Assembly (NCBI GenBank): GCA_028875875.1
Contig: JAGWUV010000030.1
Location: 1-54,732 of the forward strand
Length of the DNA: 54,732 bases
DNA from: Bacteroidota bacterium
Lineage (GTDB): Bacteria > Bacteroidota > Bacteroidia > Chitinophagales > Chitinophagaceae
Reading direction: 5' to 3'
Shown here: positions 27,601 to 35,381 of the stretch, in pieces
Layout of the letters: the number at the start of each line of letters is the position of its first letter
How positions within the stretch are numbered: position 1 is the stretch's first letter
Notes under the pieces: model-generated
What the model was told of the DNA's origin: nothing
What the model saw: the letters and a program-made list of their open reading frames with translations, nothing else
The model's database searches: none
Position numbers and translations under genes: made by a program

Positions 27601-28427
27601 TTGATAAATTCGGAGAAAAAGAACAGAAAGATCATCTCCGAAAATTATTATATCCTTTTATCTTACGCAGAACTAAAGAGCAGGTGGCCAAAGATCTTCC
27701 GGAAAAGCAGGAGATGATCCTGTTTTGTGAAATGGGCGACGAGCAACGTAAAATTTATGATGCTTATCGCAATGATTACCGCGATAAAATTTTAGGAATT
27801 GTAGAAACACAAGGCGTACAAAAATCACAACTTACCATTTTACAGGGCTTAATGAAACTGAGGCAGATCTGCGATAGCCCGGCTATTATTAAAGAAGAGG
27901 AAAAATATCCTAACGTTTCAGTTAAACTGGAAGAGTTGGGTAGAGAGATTACAGAAAATATCAGTAATCATAAAGCTTTGGTGTTCTCGCAGTTTTTGGG
28001 TATGCTTGGCTTGATTAAGGAAAAAATGAAAGAGCAGGGTGTTGATTATGAATACTTCGATGGAAGTACTTCTGCTGCTGATCGGGAAAAAGCCATTAAT
28101 CGTTTTCAGAATGAAGAAAGCTGCCGAGTATTTCTTATTTCATTAAAAGCCGGTGGTGTAGGTTTGAACCTGACCGCAGCAGACTATGTTTACATTGTTG
28201 ATCCTTGGTGGAATCCGGCCGTAGAACAACAGGCTATTGATCGTACCCACCGTATAGGGCAAACAAAGAATATTTTTGCATATCGAATGATCTGTACAGA
28301 TACGGTTGAAGATAAAATTTTAAAACTTCAGGAACGTAAACGTGCGTTAGCTAAAGATTTAATTACTGATGATGAAGGTTTTGTAAAATCACTCACCAGG
28401 GAAGATGTGGAATACCTCTTCAGCTAA
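24642..28427 (+). CDS. SNF2-family helicase with N-terminal SWIM zinc fingers
   Basis: 1261 residues. The N-terminus has a SWIM finger (SCPYNLSEVCRHKAG, near 74-86) and a second CxC...CxH set (CTCASDKEHPLCVHKD, near 185-200). A long middle region of about 550 residues has no recognised family. The C-terminal motor has DDMGLGKT (Walker A, near 826), DESQAIKN (near 922), SGTPLQNN, and in the second lobe DPWWNPAVEQQAIDRTHRIGQ (near 1190-1206). Known for the family: ATP-driven translocation on duplex DNA to remodel protein-DNA complexes, including RapA-like recycling of RNA polymerase. It stands alone, with comB and a barrel gene beside it, so no defence or recombination context is visible. Confidence 0.93.
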   Translation: MALPYLIKHIYNNGVEEVIRRGKKIHISGNVELLEYDELMGNVVFRVKDDSYSTYYKVHVNTFKDPKTLSLRCSCPYNLSEVCRHKAGALFQLQELLDRNMLGDKEMVYDQKHTVVKMKQLDLKMIKMLSSSESVEYAENFLRSNKANIIDAKDERVWAEVIDNGQTYKLLIQKNEERNFDTSCTCASDKEHPLCVHKDIVLLQLINSYGPNYFDSIRNWDAVKNKLLSIYGYSLDDDLTGKFEFTYQDGKPFLRVLDSSIKRVVATANSNELRPRPAFEETLTETVSNKTEVVIATPVASPSLKLGIVIATNDLQYPYVQFDAIQGEVDEDFAGYIGKVERIDLNKFVNTEPLSEDDKMMVQQLRKLLPSEVNRYLNRNSPFSGIWENIIQQHDDELPEETRHLINEYLHPKLRKIFTELAESNFVFILPAKKSFNTANLQKAELMQQFAVPTFNVNNKDGFFEVSCEVKLPTGTIAIGENEADTCLFFQYNHQLFVWERAEDIALIEKFLPAGVLRIHEGDWVTQLQQFILPLAKEYTVQFGNLKKEEVKDVKPEAKILLKEKGDYLIFQPVFTYNGYDVRAGDKEKIIVPLADRLLVIQRNVEEETAFRKKVENLHSQFIRPVDSDTLALKGSEALKNNWFFLFVDAAKEMNVPVYGFEALKNFRFNTAKPSTKIYISSHTDWFDAKVEILFGDQKVTVADVKKALTNKQQYVQLQDGTLGILPEEWIKKYSLLFRVGEGKASNMKLSKYHFSIIEELYNERNDEELFIQLEEKYERLKSNHSIKEVDAPKHLKPILRPYQESGFQWLNYLREVQWGGILADDMGLGKTVQTLAFMHYLKEEKGELKALVVCPTTLMFNWQNEIRKFTPSLSFYVHHGGARDHGNIANPDHDVIITTYGTLRSDIKQFVDVMFDYVVLDESQAIKNPNSKVTKAASVLRAKNRLCLSGTPLQNNTFDIFAQMNFLNPGMLGTIEFFKQEFAVPIDKFGEKEQKDHLRKLLYPFILRRTKEQVAKDLPEKQEMILFCEMGDEQRKIYDAYRNDYRDKILGIVETQGVQKSQLTILQGLMKLRQICDSPAIIKEEEKYPNVSVKLEELGREITENISNHKALVFSQFLGMLGLIKEKMKEQGVDYEYFDGSTSAADREKAINRFQNEESCRVFLISLKAGGVGLNLTAADYVYIVDPWWNPAVEQQAIDRTHRIGQTKNIFAYRMICTDTVEDKILKLQERKRALAKDLITDDEGFVKSLTREDVEYLFS

Positions 28428-28543
28428 AGCAAATGAATCCTATTTTAAGACGGACCTTTATTGCTTACACTTCCCTATTATCAGTGATGATTGGATAGAA
28501 CATTGCCCATCTGTGATATTACTTTTAATTCTGCAAAAAATTA

Positions 28544-28562
28544 AAGTGTAAGTGGTACACTT
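28544..28562. promoter_or_regulatory. Dyad upstream of the outer-membrane barrel gene
   Basis: AAGTGTA (28544-28550) and TACACTT (28556-28562) form a perfect 7-bp inverted repeat with a 5-base spacer, about 160 bases before the ATG at 28723. It has no T tract, so it is more like an operator than a terminator. It may be chance. Confidence 0.3.
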
Positions 28563-28722
28563 AATTGATTGCTTCAGTTTGCTCGGTTAGCTGATTATTT
28601 TTTAACATACCTATTGACCTCACGGCTCCACCGATTTTTCGGAGTAACTATGAACTGGTGCCATTAGCTTGCGCTTGAATTTAAGTTCCCTGCAGTATTC
28701 ATTTTTAATAATTGTCTTGAGT

Positions 28723-31563
28723 ATGTTTAAAAGATTACTTGCATTATGTATTGTTGTTTGCACGGCAGGAATTGCAACCGCACAAAGCTCCGGATCTGTT
28801 AAGGGGCGTTTGGTGGATACCGTTGCAAAGCAGTCAATGAAAGATGCAACCATAGCCGTACTAGATGTAGCAGACTCTTCGCTGGAAGTATCGGCATTAT
28901 CTGTAGATGGTGGATCATTCGAAGTAAAAAACATTGCATTGGGTACATGGCTTGCGAAAATTACATTCCAGGGATATGAGCCGGTTTTCAAAAGATTCAC
29001 TATCAGTAAGAACGATCCTATTGTAAATATGGGTACTATTTTTATGAAAATTGCACCCAATGATCTTGGAACTGTTACAGTTACACAATCTCCCATTGTT
29101 ATCAAAAAAGATACGGTAGAATTTAACGCCTCCATGTTTAAAACAAAGCCTAATGCTGTAGCGGAAGACCTATTGAAAAAGCTTCCCGGGATAGATGTAG
29201 ATAAGAGTGGAGGAGTGAAGGCGCAGGGTGAAACCGTGCAGCGAATATTAGTAAATGGCAAACGTTTCTTTGGTGATGATCCTAAGATGGCTACTAAAAA
29301 TTTACCTCCTGATGTAATAGATAAAATACAGGTATTTGATGATCTGAGTGATCAAAGTAAGTTTACCGGATTTGATGATGGTAACCGGGTGAAAACCATC
29401 AATATCACTACAAAGAAAGACAAGCAGAAAGGATATTTTGGTAAAGCTGTAGCTGGTATAGGAGATAATAATAATTACGATGAAAGCTTTAACCTGCATA
29501 GGTTTAACGGAAGCCAGCAAATATCTATACTCGGGCAAGGCAATGATATTAACAAGCAAAATTTTACACCACAAGATATTTTAGGTGGCGGTAGCAGAGG
29601 TGGCCGTGGAGGCGGTGGTTTTAATGTGGGCGGCGGAAGTACTGGAAGCGGAATTACTACAACCTGGGCAGGCGGAGCAAATTACAGGGATTCGTGGGGA
29701 AAGAATAAAACCACAGATGTAACAGGGAGTTATTTCTATAATAACCAGAGTACAGCTACTGACCAGGATAGCTATACACAAAACATCTTAACCAGTGATT
29801 CTTCAACGTACAACAGTAGTAGGCAATCATCTGTAACGCGTAATCAAAACCATCGCATCAACCTGAACATTGAATCAAGGTTAGATAGCATGAATTCTAT
29901 AGTGTTCAGGCCAAATATTTCTATTCAAAACACTTCCCCTTCTTCATCTTCTTCTACTGTTACAACAGGTGGCCCTAATGGCATACCTATTTATACTTCT
30001 GTTAGTAACAATTACAGTAACAATAGTGGATTTAGTATTAACGGTGCAAATTTTCAGTTCAGACACAGGTTTAATAAGCGTTACAGAACCCTTTCGCTGG
30101 ATATGAATTTTTCCGGTAATAAGAATGATGGAGATGGATACGTATATTCTGTGAATACTTTCTACAATCCTGTTTCAAAACTAGATACTATTAATCAGCA
30201 TTATATTGATTCTTCTCATTCTTATACTATCAGTCCAACCCTTTCTTATACTGAACCTATAGGTAAGAATCAGATCATCGAGTTGAACTACAATTATACT
30301 TTAAGTGCCAGCACTTCTATTAATAATTCATACCAATACGATAACATTGCTCATACCTTCACTAAGTTTGATAGCCTTTTTAGTAACTCCTATAAGTATA
30401 ACTCTCAGTCGAACAGGGTAACATTAAATTACCGATTACAGGGAACGAAATTTGATTTTAGCGTAGGATCGGGAATGCAGTGGAGTGATATCACGAGTGA
30501 TAATACTACCAAAAATGTTCAGGTAAAACAGAACTTTCTGAACATTACCCCTACTGCTATTTTCAGCTATAATTATTCACGTACCAAAAGGCTGCGAATC
30601 TTTTACAGTGGTAGAACAGGGCAGCCGAGTGTATCACAGTTACAGCCCATCAAAACAACTTCAGATTCAATCAACTTTACTGTTGGTAATCCAAATCTGC
30701 ATCCTCAGTTTACACATAGCCTGCGTGTATTATACAGTTCTTTCGATGCGGCAACACAGCGTGTTATTTTTGCAACAATCAACGCAAGTGCCATTACGAA
30801 TGATATTCAAAGTTCTATTACGCAATTGCCTAATGGCTCCAAAATAAGTACCTATGAAAACCTGAGTGGTACTTATAGTGTATCTGGTTATTTCAATTAT
30901 GGCTTTCCATTAAAAAAGCCTAAGTCTAACTTAAACTTTACTACCAATCTCGGGTATAACCAAAGCCAAACCCTTGTAAACCTGGCCAGTAATTTTACCC
31001 GAAATACTACTTTGGGAGAAACTATTAAGTGGACAACCAACCTTAAGGATAATTTTGATATGAATTTTAGTTCATCTACTACTTACAACATAGCGAGGTA
31101 CACTTTACAGCCTAAGCAAAATATTGATTATTTATCGCAAACCTTTTCTGCAGAGTTCACCTATTATACGCATAGCGGATGGATCGTAGCAACAGATTTT
31201 GATTATACCTATTATGGTAACAGGGCTCCGGGGTATAACAGTAGTGTTCCTTTATTAAATCCAAGTATTGCCAAACAATTTTTAAAGAACAAAGCTGGAG
31301 AATTGAGATTAACCTGTTTTGATTTGCTGAACCAGAATGTAAGTGTTACCCGGAACATTACCAGTAATACAGTACAAGACGTAAGAACCAATGTGTTAAC
31401 CCGTTATGTGATGCTTACTTTTACATATAACCTGCGTAACTTTTTTGGACAACAACAGCGTATGCCGGGCATGTTCCAAATGTTTAGGGGAATGCGGCCA
31501 CCCGGAGGTGGAGGGTTTGGAGGTTTTGGTGGAAGCGGTTTTGGAGGAGGAAGAAGAAGCTAA
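28723..31563 (+). CDS. TonB-dependent receptor-like outer-membrane beta-barrel
   Basis: 946 residues from the ATG at 28723, which begins a signal peptide ending at IATAQ. A CarboxypepD_reg-like domain (about 23-110) is followed by a plug-like domain (AVAEDLLKKLPGIDVDKSG, then ILVNGKRFFGDDPKMAT, near 145-200). A Gly-rich stretch lies near 288-310, then a long barrel of the OMP_b-brl_3 type, ending in a Gly/Phe/Arg tail (PGGGGFGGFGGSGFGGG). The C-terminal Gly-rich tail follows the region where the last strand normally sits, as seen in this Bacteroidota subfamily. Substrate unknown; no periplasmic or lipoprotein partner is adjacent, so it is a lone barrel. Confidence 0.85.
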   Translation: MFKRLLALCIVVCTAGIATAQSSGSVKGRLVDTVAKQSMKDATIAVLDVADSSLEVSALSVDGGSFEVKNIALGTWLAKITFQGYEPVFKRFTISKNDPIVNMGTIFMKIAPNDLGTVTVTQSPIVIKKDTVEFNASMFKTKPNAVAEDLLKKLPGIDVDKSGGVKAQGETVQRILVNGKRFFGDDPKMATKNLPPDVIDKIQVFDDLSDQSKFTGFDDGNRVKTINITTKKDKQKGYFGKAVAGIGDNNNYDESFNLHRFNGSQQISILGQGNDINKQNFTPQDILGGGSRGGRGGGGFNVGGGSTGSGITTTWAGGANYRDSWGKNKTTDVTGSYFYNNQSTATDQDSYTQNILTSDSSTYNSSRQSSVTRNQNHRINLNIESRLDSMNSIVFRPNISIQNTSPSSSSSTVTTGGPNGIPIYTSVSNNYSNNSGFSINGANFQFRHRFNKRYRTLSLDMNFSGNKNDGDGYVYSVNTFYNPVSKLDTINQHYIDSSHSYTISPTLSYTEPIGKNQIIELNYNYTLSASTSINNSYQYDNIAHTFTKFDSLFSNSYKYNSQSNRVTLNYRLQGTKFDFSVGSGMQWSDITSDNTTKNVQVKQNFLNITPTAIFSYNYSRTKRLRIFYSGRTGQPSVSQLQPIKTTSDSINFTVGNPNLHPQFTHSLRVLYSSFDAATQRVIFATINASAITNDIQSSITQLPNGSKISTYENLSGTYSVSGYFNYGFPLKKPKSNLNFTTNLGYNQSQTLVNLASNFTRNTTLGETIKWTTNLKDNFDMNFSSSTTYNIARYTLQPKQNIDYLSQTFSAEFTYYTHSGWIVATDFDYTYYGNRAPGYNSSVPLLNPSIAKQFLKNKAGELRLTCFDLLNQNVSVTRNITSNTVQDVRTNVLTRYVMLTFTYNLRNFFGQQQRMPGMFQMFRGMRPPGGGGFGGFGGSGFGGGRRS

Positions 31564-31586
31564 AACCCTATATTCATAGGCACTTT

Positions 31587-31620
31587 AGAGGTCTTTCAGC
31601 TTTGAAAGGCCTTTTTCTTT
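31587..31620 (+). terminator. Terminator after the outer-membrane barrel gene
   Basis: A 10-bp stem (31589-31598 with 31603-31612, one T-G pair), loop GCTT, followed by TTTTCTTT. It lies 25 bases after the stop codon. Confidence 0.8.
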
Positions 31621-31943
31621 TTCGGGATTTGAAAATTCACAAAAAAATTACCTTGGTTTATTGCAAACTGTTATACTTTTACACCCTCAAAAAATTTTGT
31701 TCACCATTATATATTTGAACAGAAGTTGAAAATGTATGTAACCCATAATCACCTTTCAGCAAACCATCCTTCATTGATGGGTGAATGCCTTTCTTTGGGT
31801 ACCTGCCATTTCCTTTATTTATTGCGACGACCTCGTATCTAATACTTTTCCTGTTTTCAGGTAACGGGCTTCTTATTCCCAATAATCAAATAGCCCAACG
31901 TGTATTCAATCAATTTTTCATTTTTACAACATTGCGATAAAAA
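31621..31943. other. Leader region of the arginine operon
   Basis: About 320 bases without a gene. It presumably contains the operon promoter and any ArgR-type site, but I could not find a convincing palindrome or TAnnTTTG box. A weak hairpin, CCATC with GATGG, lies near 31767-31783. Confidence 0.45.
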
Positions 31944-32639
31944 GTGGAGACTCAACAAAAGATCATTATTCGTGTAGCCAACCAGGCCGATACACAATAT
32001 GCCGTACGTATTACCGATGAAATGGAATCATCGGCAAAAGCAAGAGGAACGGGCATTGCAAAAAGGTCGCCGGAATATGTTGCCAATAAAATGCTCGAGG
32101 GAAAAGCTGTGATTGCTGTTACTACAACAGGCGAATGGGTGGGCTTTTGTTATATAGAAGAATGGAGTCACGGTAAGTTTGTAGCCAACAGTGGATTGAT
32201 TGTATCGCCGGAGTATAGGAAAAGTGGGGTTGCTAAACAGATCAAAAAGAGGATTTTTGAATTATCCAGGGAGAAATATCCAACTGCAAAAATATTTGGT
32301 TTAACTACGGGTTTAGCTGTAATGAAGATTAACAGTGAACTAGGGTATAAACCGGTAACATACTCAGAACTTACAGATGATGAAACTTTCTGGGCTGGAT
32401 GTAAAAGCTGCGTTAACTATGATATTTTAATGAGTAAGGGAAGAAAGAATTGCTTATGTACAGCCATGTTGTTCGATCCCGCAGAGCATTTGGAGCCCCA
32501 GGAAACAAAAGAAGATTTTGAAAAGAAAAGTAAGTTTTACGAACGATTATTGCGTTGGAAACAATTGTTCAAAAAAGATAAGAATGGCAACGGAGCAGCT
32601 GCACCCAAATCGCAGATGAGTATGTTTATCCATCTTTGA
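31944..32639 (+). CDS. argA: GNAT acyltransferase filling the argA role (N-acyl-glutamate synthase)
   Basis: 231 residues from a GTG start at 31944; no ATG fits. The GNAT fold is shown by the N-terminal strand-helix, the central VGFCYIEEW strand, SGLIVSPEYRKSGVAKQIKKR (the acyl-CoA-binding loop, variant of QxxGxG/A), and AVMKINSELGYKPV. Unlike enteric ArgA there is no amino-acid-kinase-like domain. As the first gene of an arginine operon with argG, argC and so on, it is best read as the first enzyme, glutamate N-acyltransferase; whether it uses acetyl- or succinyl-CoA is open (see the ArgF' finding). An extra C-terminal tail with CKSCVNYD and KGRKNCLCTAM holds four cysteines. Confidence 0.75.
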   Translation: METQQKIIIRVANQADTQYAVRITDEMESSAKARGTGIAKRSPEYVANKMLEGKAVIAVTTTGEWVGFCYIEEWSHGKFVANSGLIVSPEYRKSGVAKQIKKRIFELSREKYPTAKIFGLTTGLAVMKINSELGYKPVTYSELTDDETFWAGCKSCVNYDILMSKGRKNCLCTAMLFDPAEHLEPQETKEDFEKKSKFYERLLRWKQLFKKDKNGNGAAAPKSQMSMFIHL

Positions 32640-32649
32640 TGAACAGTGG

Positions 32650-32700
32650 ACAAGACGTTGCAGAGTGCGACGCAACGAAGCTGAAGAACGATGGCCTGCC
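32650..32700 (+). repeat. Diverged copy B of a short dispersed repeat
   Basis: The segment with AGTGCGACGCAACGAAGCTG followed by AAGAACGATGGCC resembles the sequence at 19154-19196, which has AGTGAGTGACACAAGAGGCG and then GAAGAACCGGAGCC. It fills the space between the GNAT gene and argG. The copy at 36527-36549 shares the 5' half of the element. Confidence 0.4.
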
Positions 32701-32736
32701 GGTAACATAACTATTCATTTTTCTAAATAGCAAGTA

Positions 32737-33933
32737 ATGAGCAAGAAAGTTGTTTTAGGTTTTTCTGGTGGTTTGGATACCACCTTTTGCGTGAAATATT
32801 TAAGTGAAGAGAAAGGATATGAAGTGCACAGTATTATTGTAAACACCGGTGGTTTTAGTGAAGAAGAACTGGCGAAAATTGAGAACCATGCTAAAACACT
32901 GGGTGTAAAATCGCACACTACTGTTAATGCTGTGAAAGGATATTACGATTCTATCATCAAATACCTAATTTATGGTAATGTGCTGAAGAATAATACGTAT
33001 CCGTTAAGTGTGAGTGCAGAGCGTTTGAGCCAGGCTTTGCATATTGCTGAACATGCTAAAAAACTGAATGCTGATGCAGTGGCACATGGCAGTACCGGTG
33101 CCGGTAACGACCAGGTGAGGTTTGATATGATCTTCCATATTATGATCCCGGGAACAGAGATCATCACACCGATACGTGATATGAAACTGAGCCGTGAAGA
33201 AGAGATTGAATACCTGAAGAAAAAAGGTGTGGAGATGAATTTTGCGAAAGCGGTTTACTCTATCAACAAAGGTTTGTGGGGAACTAGCGTAGGTGGAAAA
33301 GAAACGCTGAACAGTAAAGGTATACTGCCGGAAGAAGCATGGCCTACACAGGTTACGAAAACCGGCAGCGAAGAAGTGAAGTTACGTTTTGTAAAAGGAG
33401 AACTGAAAGCCGTTAACGATAAAACATTCGCTCATCCTTCTGAGGCGATACAATATTTACAAACCATTGCAGGCCCTTATGGCATTGGAAGGGATATTCA
33501 TGTTGGTGATACTATTATCGGGATCAAAGGCCGTGTGGGTTTTGAAGCTGCTGCACCGATGGTTATTTTAAAAGCACACCATGCTTTGGAAAAACATGTA
33601 TTAACAAAGTGGCAACTGAACTGGAAAGATCAACTTGCATTGTTCTATGGCAACTGGCTGCATGAAGGACAAATACTAGATCCTGTGATGAGAGATATTG
33701 AAGCTTTCTTTGAAAGTACGCAAAAGCAAGTTACGGGGGATGCATTTGTGTTGCTGCAACCTTATCACTTCCAGATCATAGGCATTGAAAGTAAGTACGA
33801 CCTGATGAGCAGCAAGTTTGGCAAATACGGTGAAATGAATACAGGTTTTACCGGTGAAGATGTAAGAGGTTTCAGTAAAATATTTGGCAACCAGGTTTCT
33901 ATATTTCATAAAGTGAAAGAGAGTAACGAGTAG
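32737..33933 (+). CDS. argG: Argininosuccinate synthase
   Basis: 398 residues, normal length. The N-type PP-loop reads LGFSGGLDTTFCVKYL at residues 7-22. Further motifs are HGSTGAGNDQVRFD and GTSVGGKETLNSKG. Known reaction: citrulline + aspartate + ATP to argininosuccinate + AMP + PPi, cytosolic. It lies 97 bases after the GNAT gene; the gap (32640-32736) contains a diverged copy of the dispersed repeat described separately. It belongs to the arginine operon. Confidence 0.97.
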   Translation: MSKKVVLGFSGGLDTTFCVKYLSEEKGYEVHSIIVNTGGFSEEELAKIENHAKTLGVKSHTTVNAVKGYYDSIIKYLIYGNVLKNNTYPLSVSAERLSQALHIAEHAKKLNADAVAHGSTGAGNDQVRFDMIFHIMIPGTEIITPIRDMKLSREEEIEYLKKKGVEMNFAKAVYSINKGLWGTSVGGKETLNSKGILPEEAWPTQVTKTGSEEVKLRFVKGELKAVNDKTFAHPSEAIQYLQTIAGPYGIGRDIHVGDTIIGIKGRVGFEAAAPMVILKAHHALEKHVLTKWQLNWKDQLALFYGNWLHEGQILDPVMRDIEAFFESTQKQVTGDAFVLLQPYHFQIIGIESKYDLMSSKFGKYGEMNTGFTGEDVRGFSKIFGNQVSIFHKVKESNE

Positions 33934-33991
33934 TAGTATTTACGTTAAAAGCTTGAGCACTTGAATATATCGAAACCGAAAACTTAAACTT

Positions 33992-34966
33992 ATGATTAAA
34001 GTAGGCATAATTGGTGGAGCTGGATATACTGGTGGTGAAATGATCAGGTTATTGATCAATCATCCCCAGGTAGAGATCGCTTTTATACACAGCAGCAGCA
34101 ATGCAGGTAACCCTGTAAGCAAAGTGCATGCTGATCTGGTGGGTGAAACAGATCTGCATTTTACAGATCAGTTGAGTAATGATATTGATGTATTGTTTTT
34201 ATGTGTTGGCCACGGTGATGCAAAGAAATTTTTAGAGGCCAATGCCATTGATGAAAGCATAAGAATTATTGATCTTTCACAAGACTTTCGATTGAATGCT
34301 ACTGCATCAATTAATGGACGTCAGTTTGTGTATGGCTTACCCGAACTAAATAAAACTGCTATTCAATCTGCTAAAAATATTGCTAACCCGGGCTGTTTTG
34401 CAACAGCTATTCAATTGGGCTTATTACCATTGGCAAAAGCAGGTGTGTTAGGAGATGTGCACACAACAGGTATCACCGGAAGTACCGGTGCCGGACAAAG
34501 TTTAAGCAGCACCTCTCATTTTAGCTGGAGAGCGAATAATATCTCTGCTTACAAAACACTGAACCACCAGCATATTAAAGAGATACATCAAAGCCTGATG
34601 CAATTGCAGGAGAATGATGGTATTTATGTTCACTTTGTTCCATGGCGCGGTGATTTTACACGAGGAATTTATATCAGTTCTGTAATAGATACTGCTTTGC
34701 CTTTAGATGAAGTGAAGCATTTGTATAAAGAGTTTTATAAAGAGGCTGCCTTTACGCATGTGAGCGATACGATGATCGATCTGAAGCAAGTGGTAAATAC
34801 CAACAAGTGTTTAATTCATATTGAAAAACAAGGCCATAAAATTGCAGTACATTCCGCTATTGACAATTTGTTGAAAGGAGCATCCGGACAAGCTTTGCAA
34901 AATATGAACCTGTTATTTGGATTAGGAGAAACAACAGGATTAAAATTGAAAGCGAATTATTTCTGA
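33992..34966 (+). CDS. argC: N-acyl-gamma-glutamyl-phosphate reductase
   Basis: 324 residues, the short ArgC type. The N-terminal Rossmann motif is GIIGGAGYTGGEMIRLLINHP. The active-site Cys lies in ANPGCFATAIQLG, and GSTGAGQS and the C-terminal HIEKQGHKIAVHSAIDNLLKGASGQA stretch follow the family pattern. Known reaction: NADPH reduction of N-acetyl (or N-succinyl) glutamyl phosphate to the semialdehyde. Its TGA stop (34964-34966) touches the first base of the 7-nt repeat block that borders the four-helix-bundle gene. Confidence 0.96.
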   Translation: MIKVGIIGGAGYTGGEMIRLLINHPQVEIAFIHSSSNAGNPVSKVHADLVGETDLHFTDQLSNDIDVLFLCVGHGDAKKFLEANAIDESIRIIDLSQDFRLNATASINGRQFVYGLPELNKTAIQSAKNIANPGCFATAIQLGLLPLAKAGVLGDVHTTGITGSTGAGQSLSSTSHFSWRANNISAYKTLNHQHIKEIHQSLMQLQENDGIYVHFVPWRGDFTRGIYISSVIDTALPLDEVKHLYKEFYKEAAFTHVSDTMIDLKQVVNTNKCLIHIEKQGHKIAVHSAIDNLLKGASGQALQNMNLLFGLGETTGLKLKANYF

Positions 34967-35000
34967 GTTGGAAGTTATACGTTGTACGTTTTAAGTTGCA
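34966..35000 (+). repeat. Left heptad-repeat arm of the four-helix-bundle element
   Basis: Five consecutive 7-base units of form (A/C)GTTnnA: AGTTGGA, AGTTATA, CGTTGTA, CGTTTTA, AGTTGCA. The block starts at the last base of the argC stop and ends 3 bases before the ATG at 35004. Bases 34973-34997 form the left arm of a 25-bp inverted repeat with 35356-35380. Confidence 0.8.
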
Positions 35001-35003
35001 ATA

Positions 35004-35357
35004 ATGCAAAATTATAAAGAGTTAAAAGTCTGGCAGAAAGCACATTCATTTACTTTAAAAGTGTATGAAGAAACAAGAGGTTTTCCCAAAGAAGAGCTTT
35101 ATAGTTTAACCAATCAATTAAGACGTGCGTCTTCTTCAATTCCTGCATGCATTGCTGAGGGTTGTGGGAAGAATTCGAATAACGAATTTGCTCATTATTT
35201 AAATATTGCTCTTGGTTCAGCTAATGAAGCAGAATACTTTTTACTTCTCTCAAAAGATCTGAATTATTTGCAAACAATAAAATTTGAAGAACTATCTGAT
35301 AATATCAATGAAATAAAAGCAATGCTTATATCCTTGATTGGTAAAGTCAGATCATAA
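35004..35357 (+). CDS. Four-helix-bundle protein (23S rRNA intervening-sequence / S23 family)
   Basis: 117 residues. Family signs: KELKVWQKAHSFTLKVYEETRGFP at the start, LTNQLRRASSSIPACIAEGCG in the middle, HYLNIALGSANEAEYFLLLSKDL, and a helical C-terminus. Known for the family: small alpha-helical proteins first seen encoded inside intervening sequences of bacterial 23S rRNA genes, and related to the Avd accessory protein of diversity-generating retroelements; their role is unclear. The old name 'S23 ribosomal protein' is not supported by function. Here it sits inside the arginine operon, and its TAA stop overlaps the right repeat arm. It has no evident link to arginine synthesis. Inference: cargo of a small element inserted between argC and argD. 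Confidence 0.92.
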   Translation: MQNYKELKVWQKAHSFTLKVYEETRGFPKEELYSLTNQLRRASSSIPACIAEGCGKNSNNEFAHYLNIALGSANEAEYFLLLSKDLNYLQTIKFEELSDNINEIKAMLISLIGKVRS

Positions 35358-35380
35358 CTTATAACGTAAAACGTAAAACT
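35356..35380 (+). repeat. Right heptad-repeat arm of the four-helix-bundle element
   Basis: Units AACTTAT, AACGTAA, AACGTAA, AACT, the reverse complement of the left arm with 22 of 25 positions matching. It begins inside the stop codon of the four-helix-bundle gene and ends 1 base before the argD ATG at 35382. Confidence 0.8.
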
Positions 35381-35381
35381 A

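Noticed and set aside
24642-28427. SNF2 helicase as part of an anti-phage system.
   Set aside because: No methyltransferase, nuclease, PLD or other defence gene is near; neighbours are comB and an outer-membrane barrel.
35004-35357. Ribosomal protein S23.
   Set aside because: The name comes from old annotation of the four-helix-bundle family; it is not a ribosomal component, and the context is a repeat-bounded insert.
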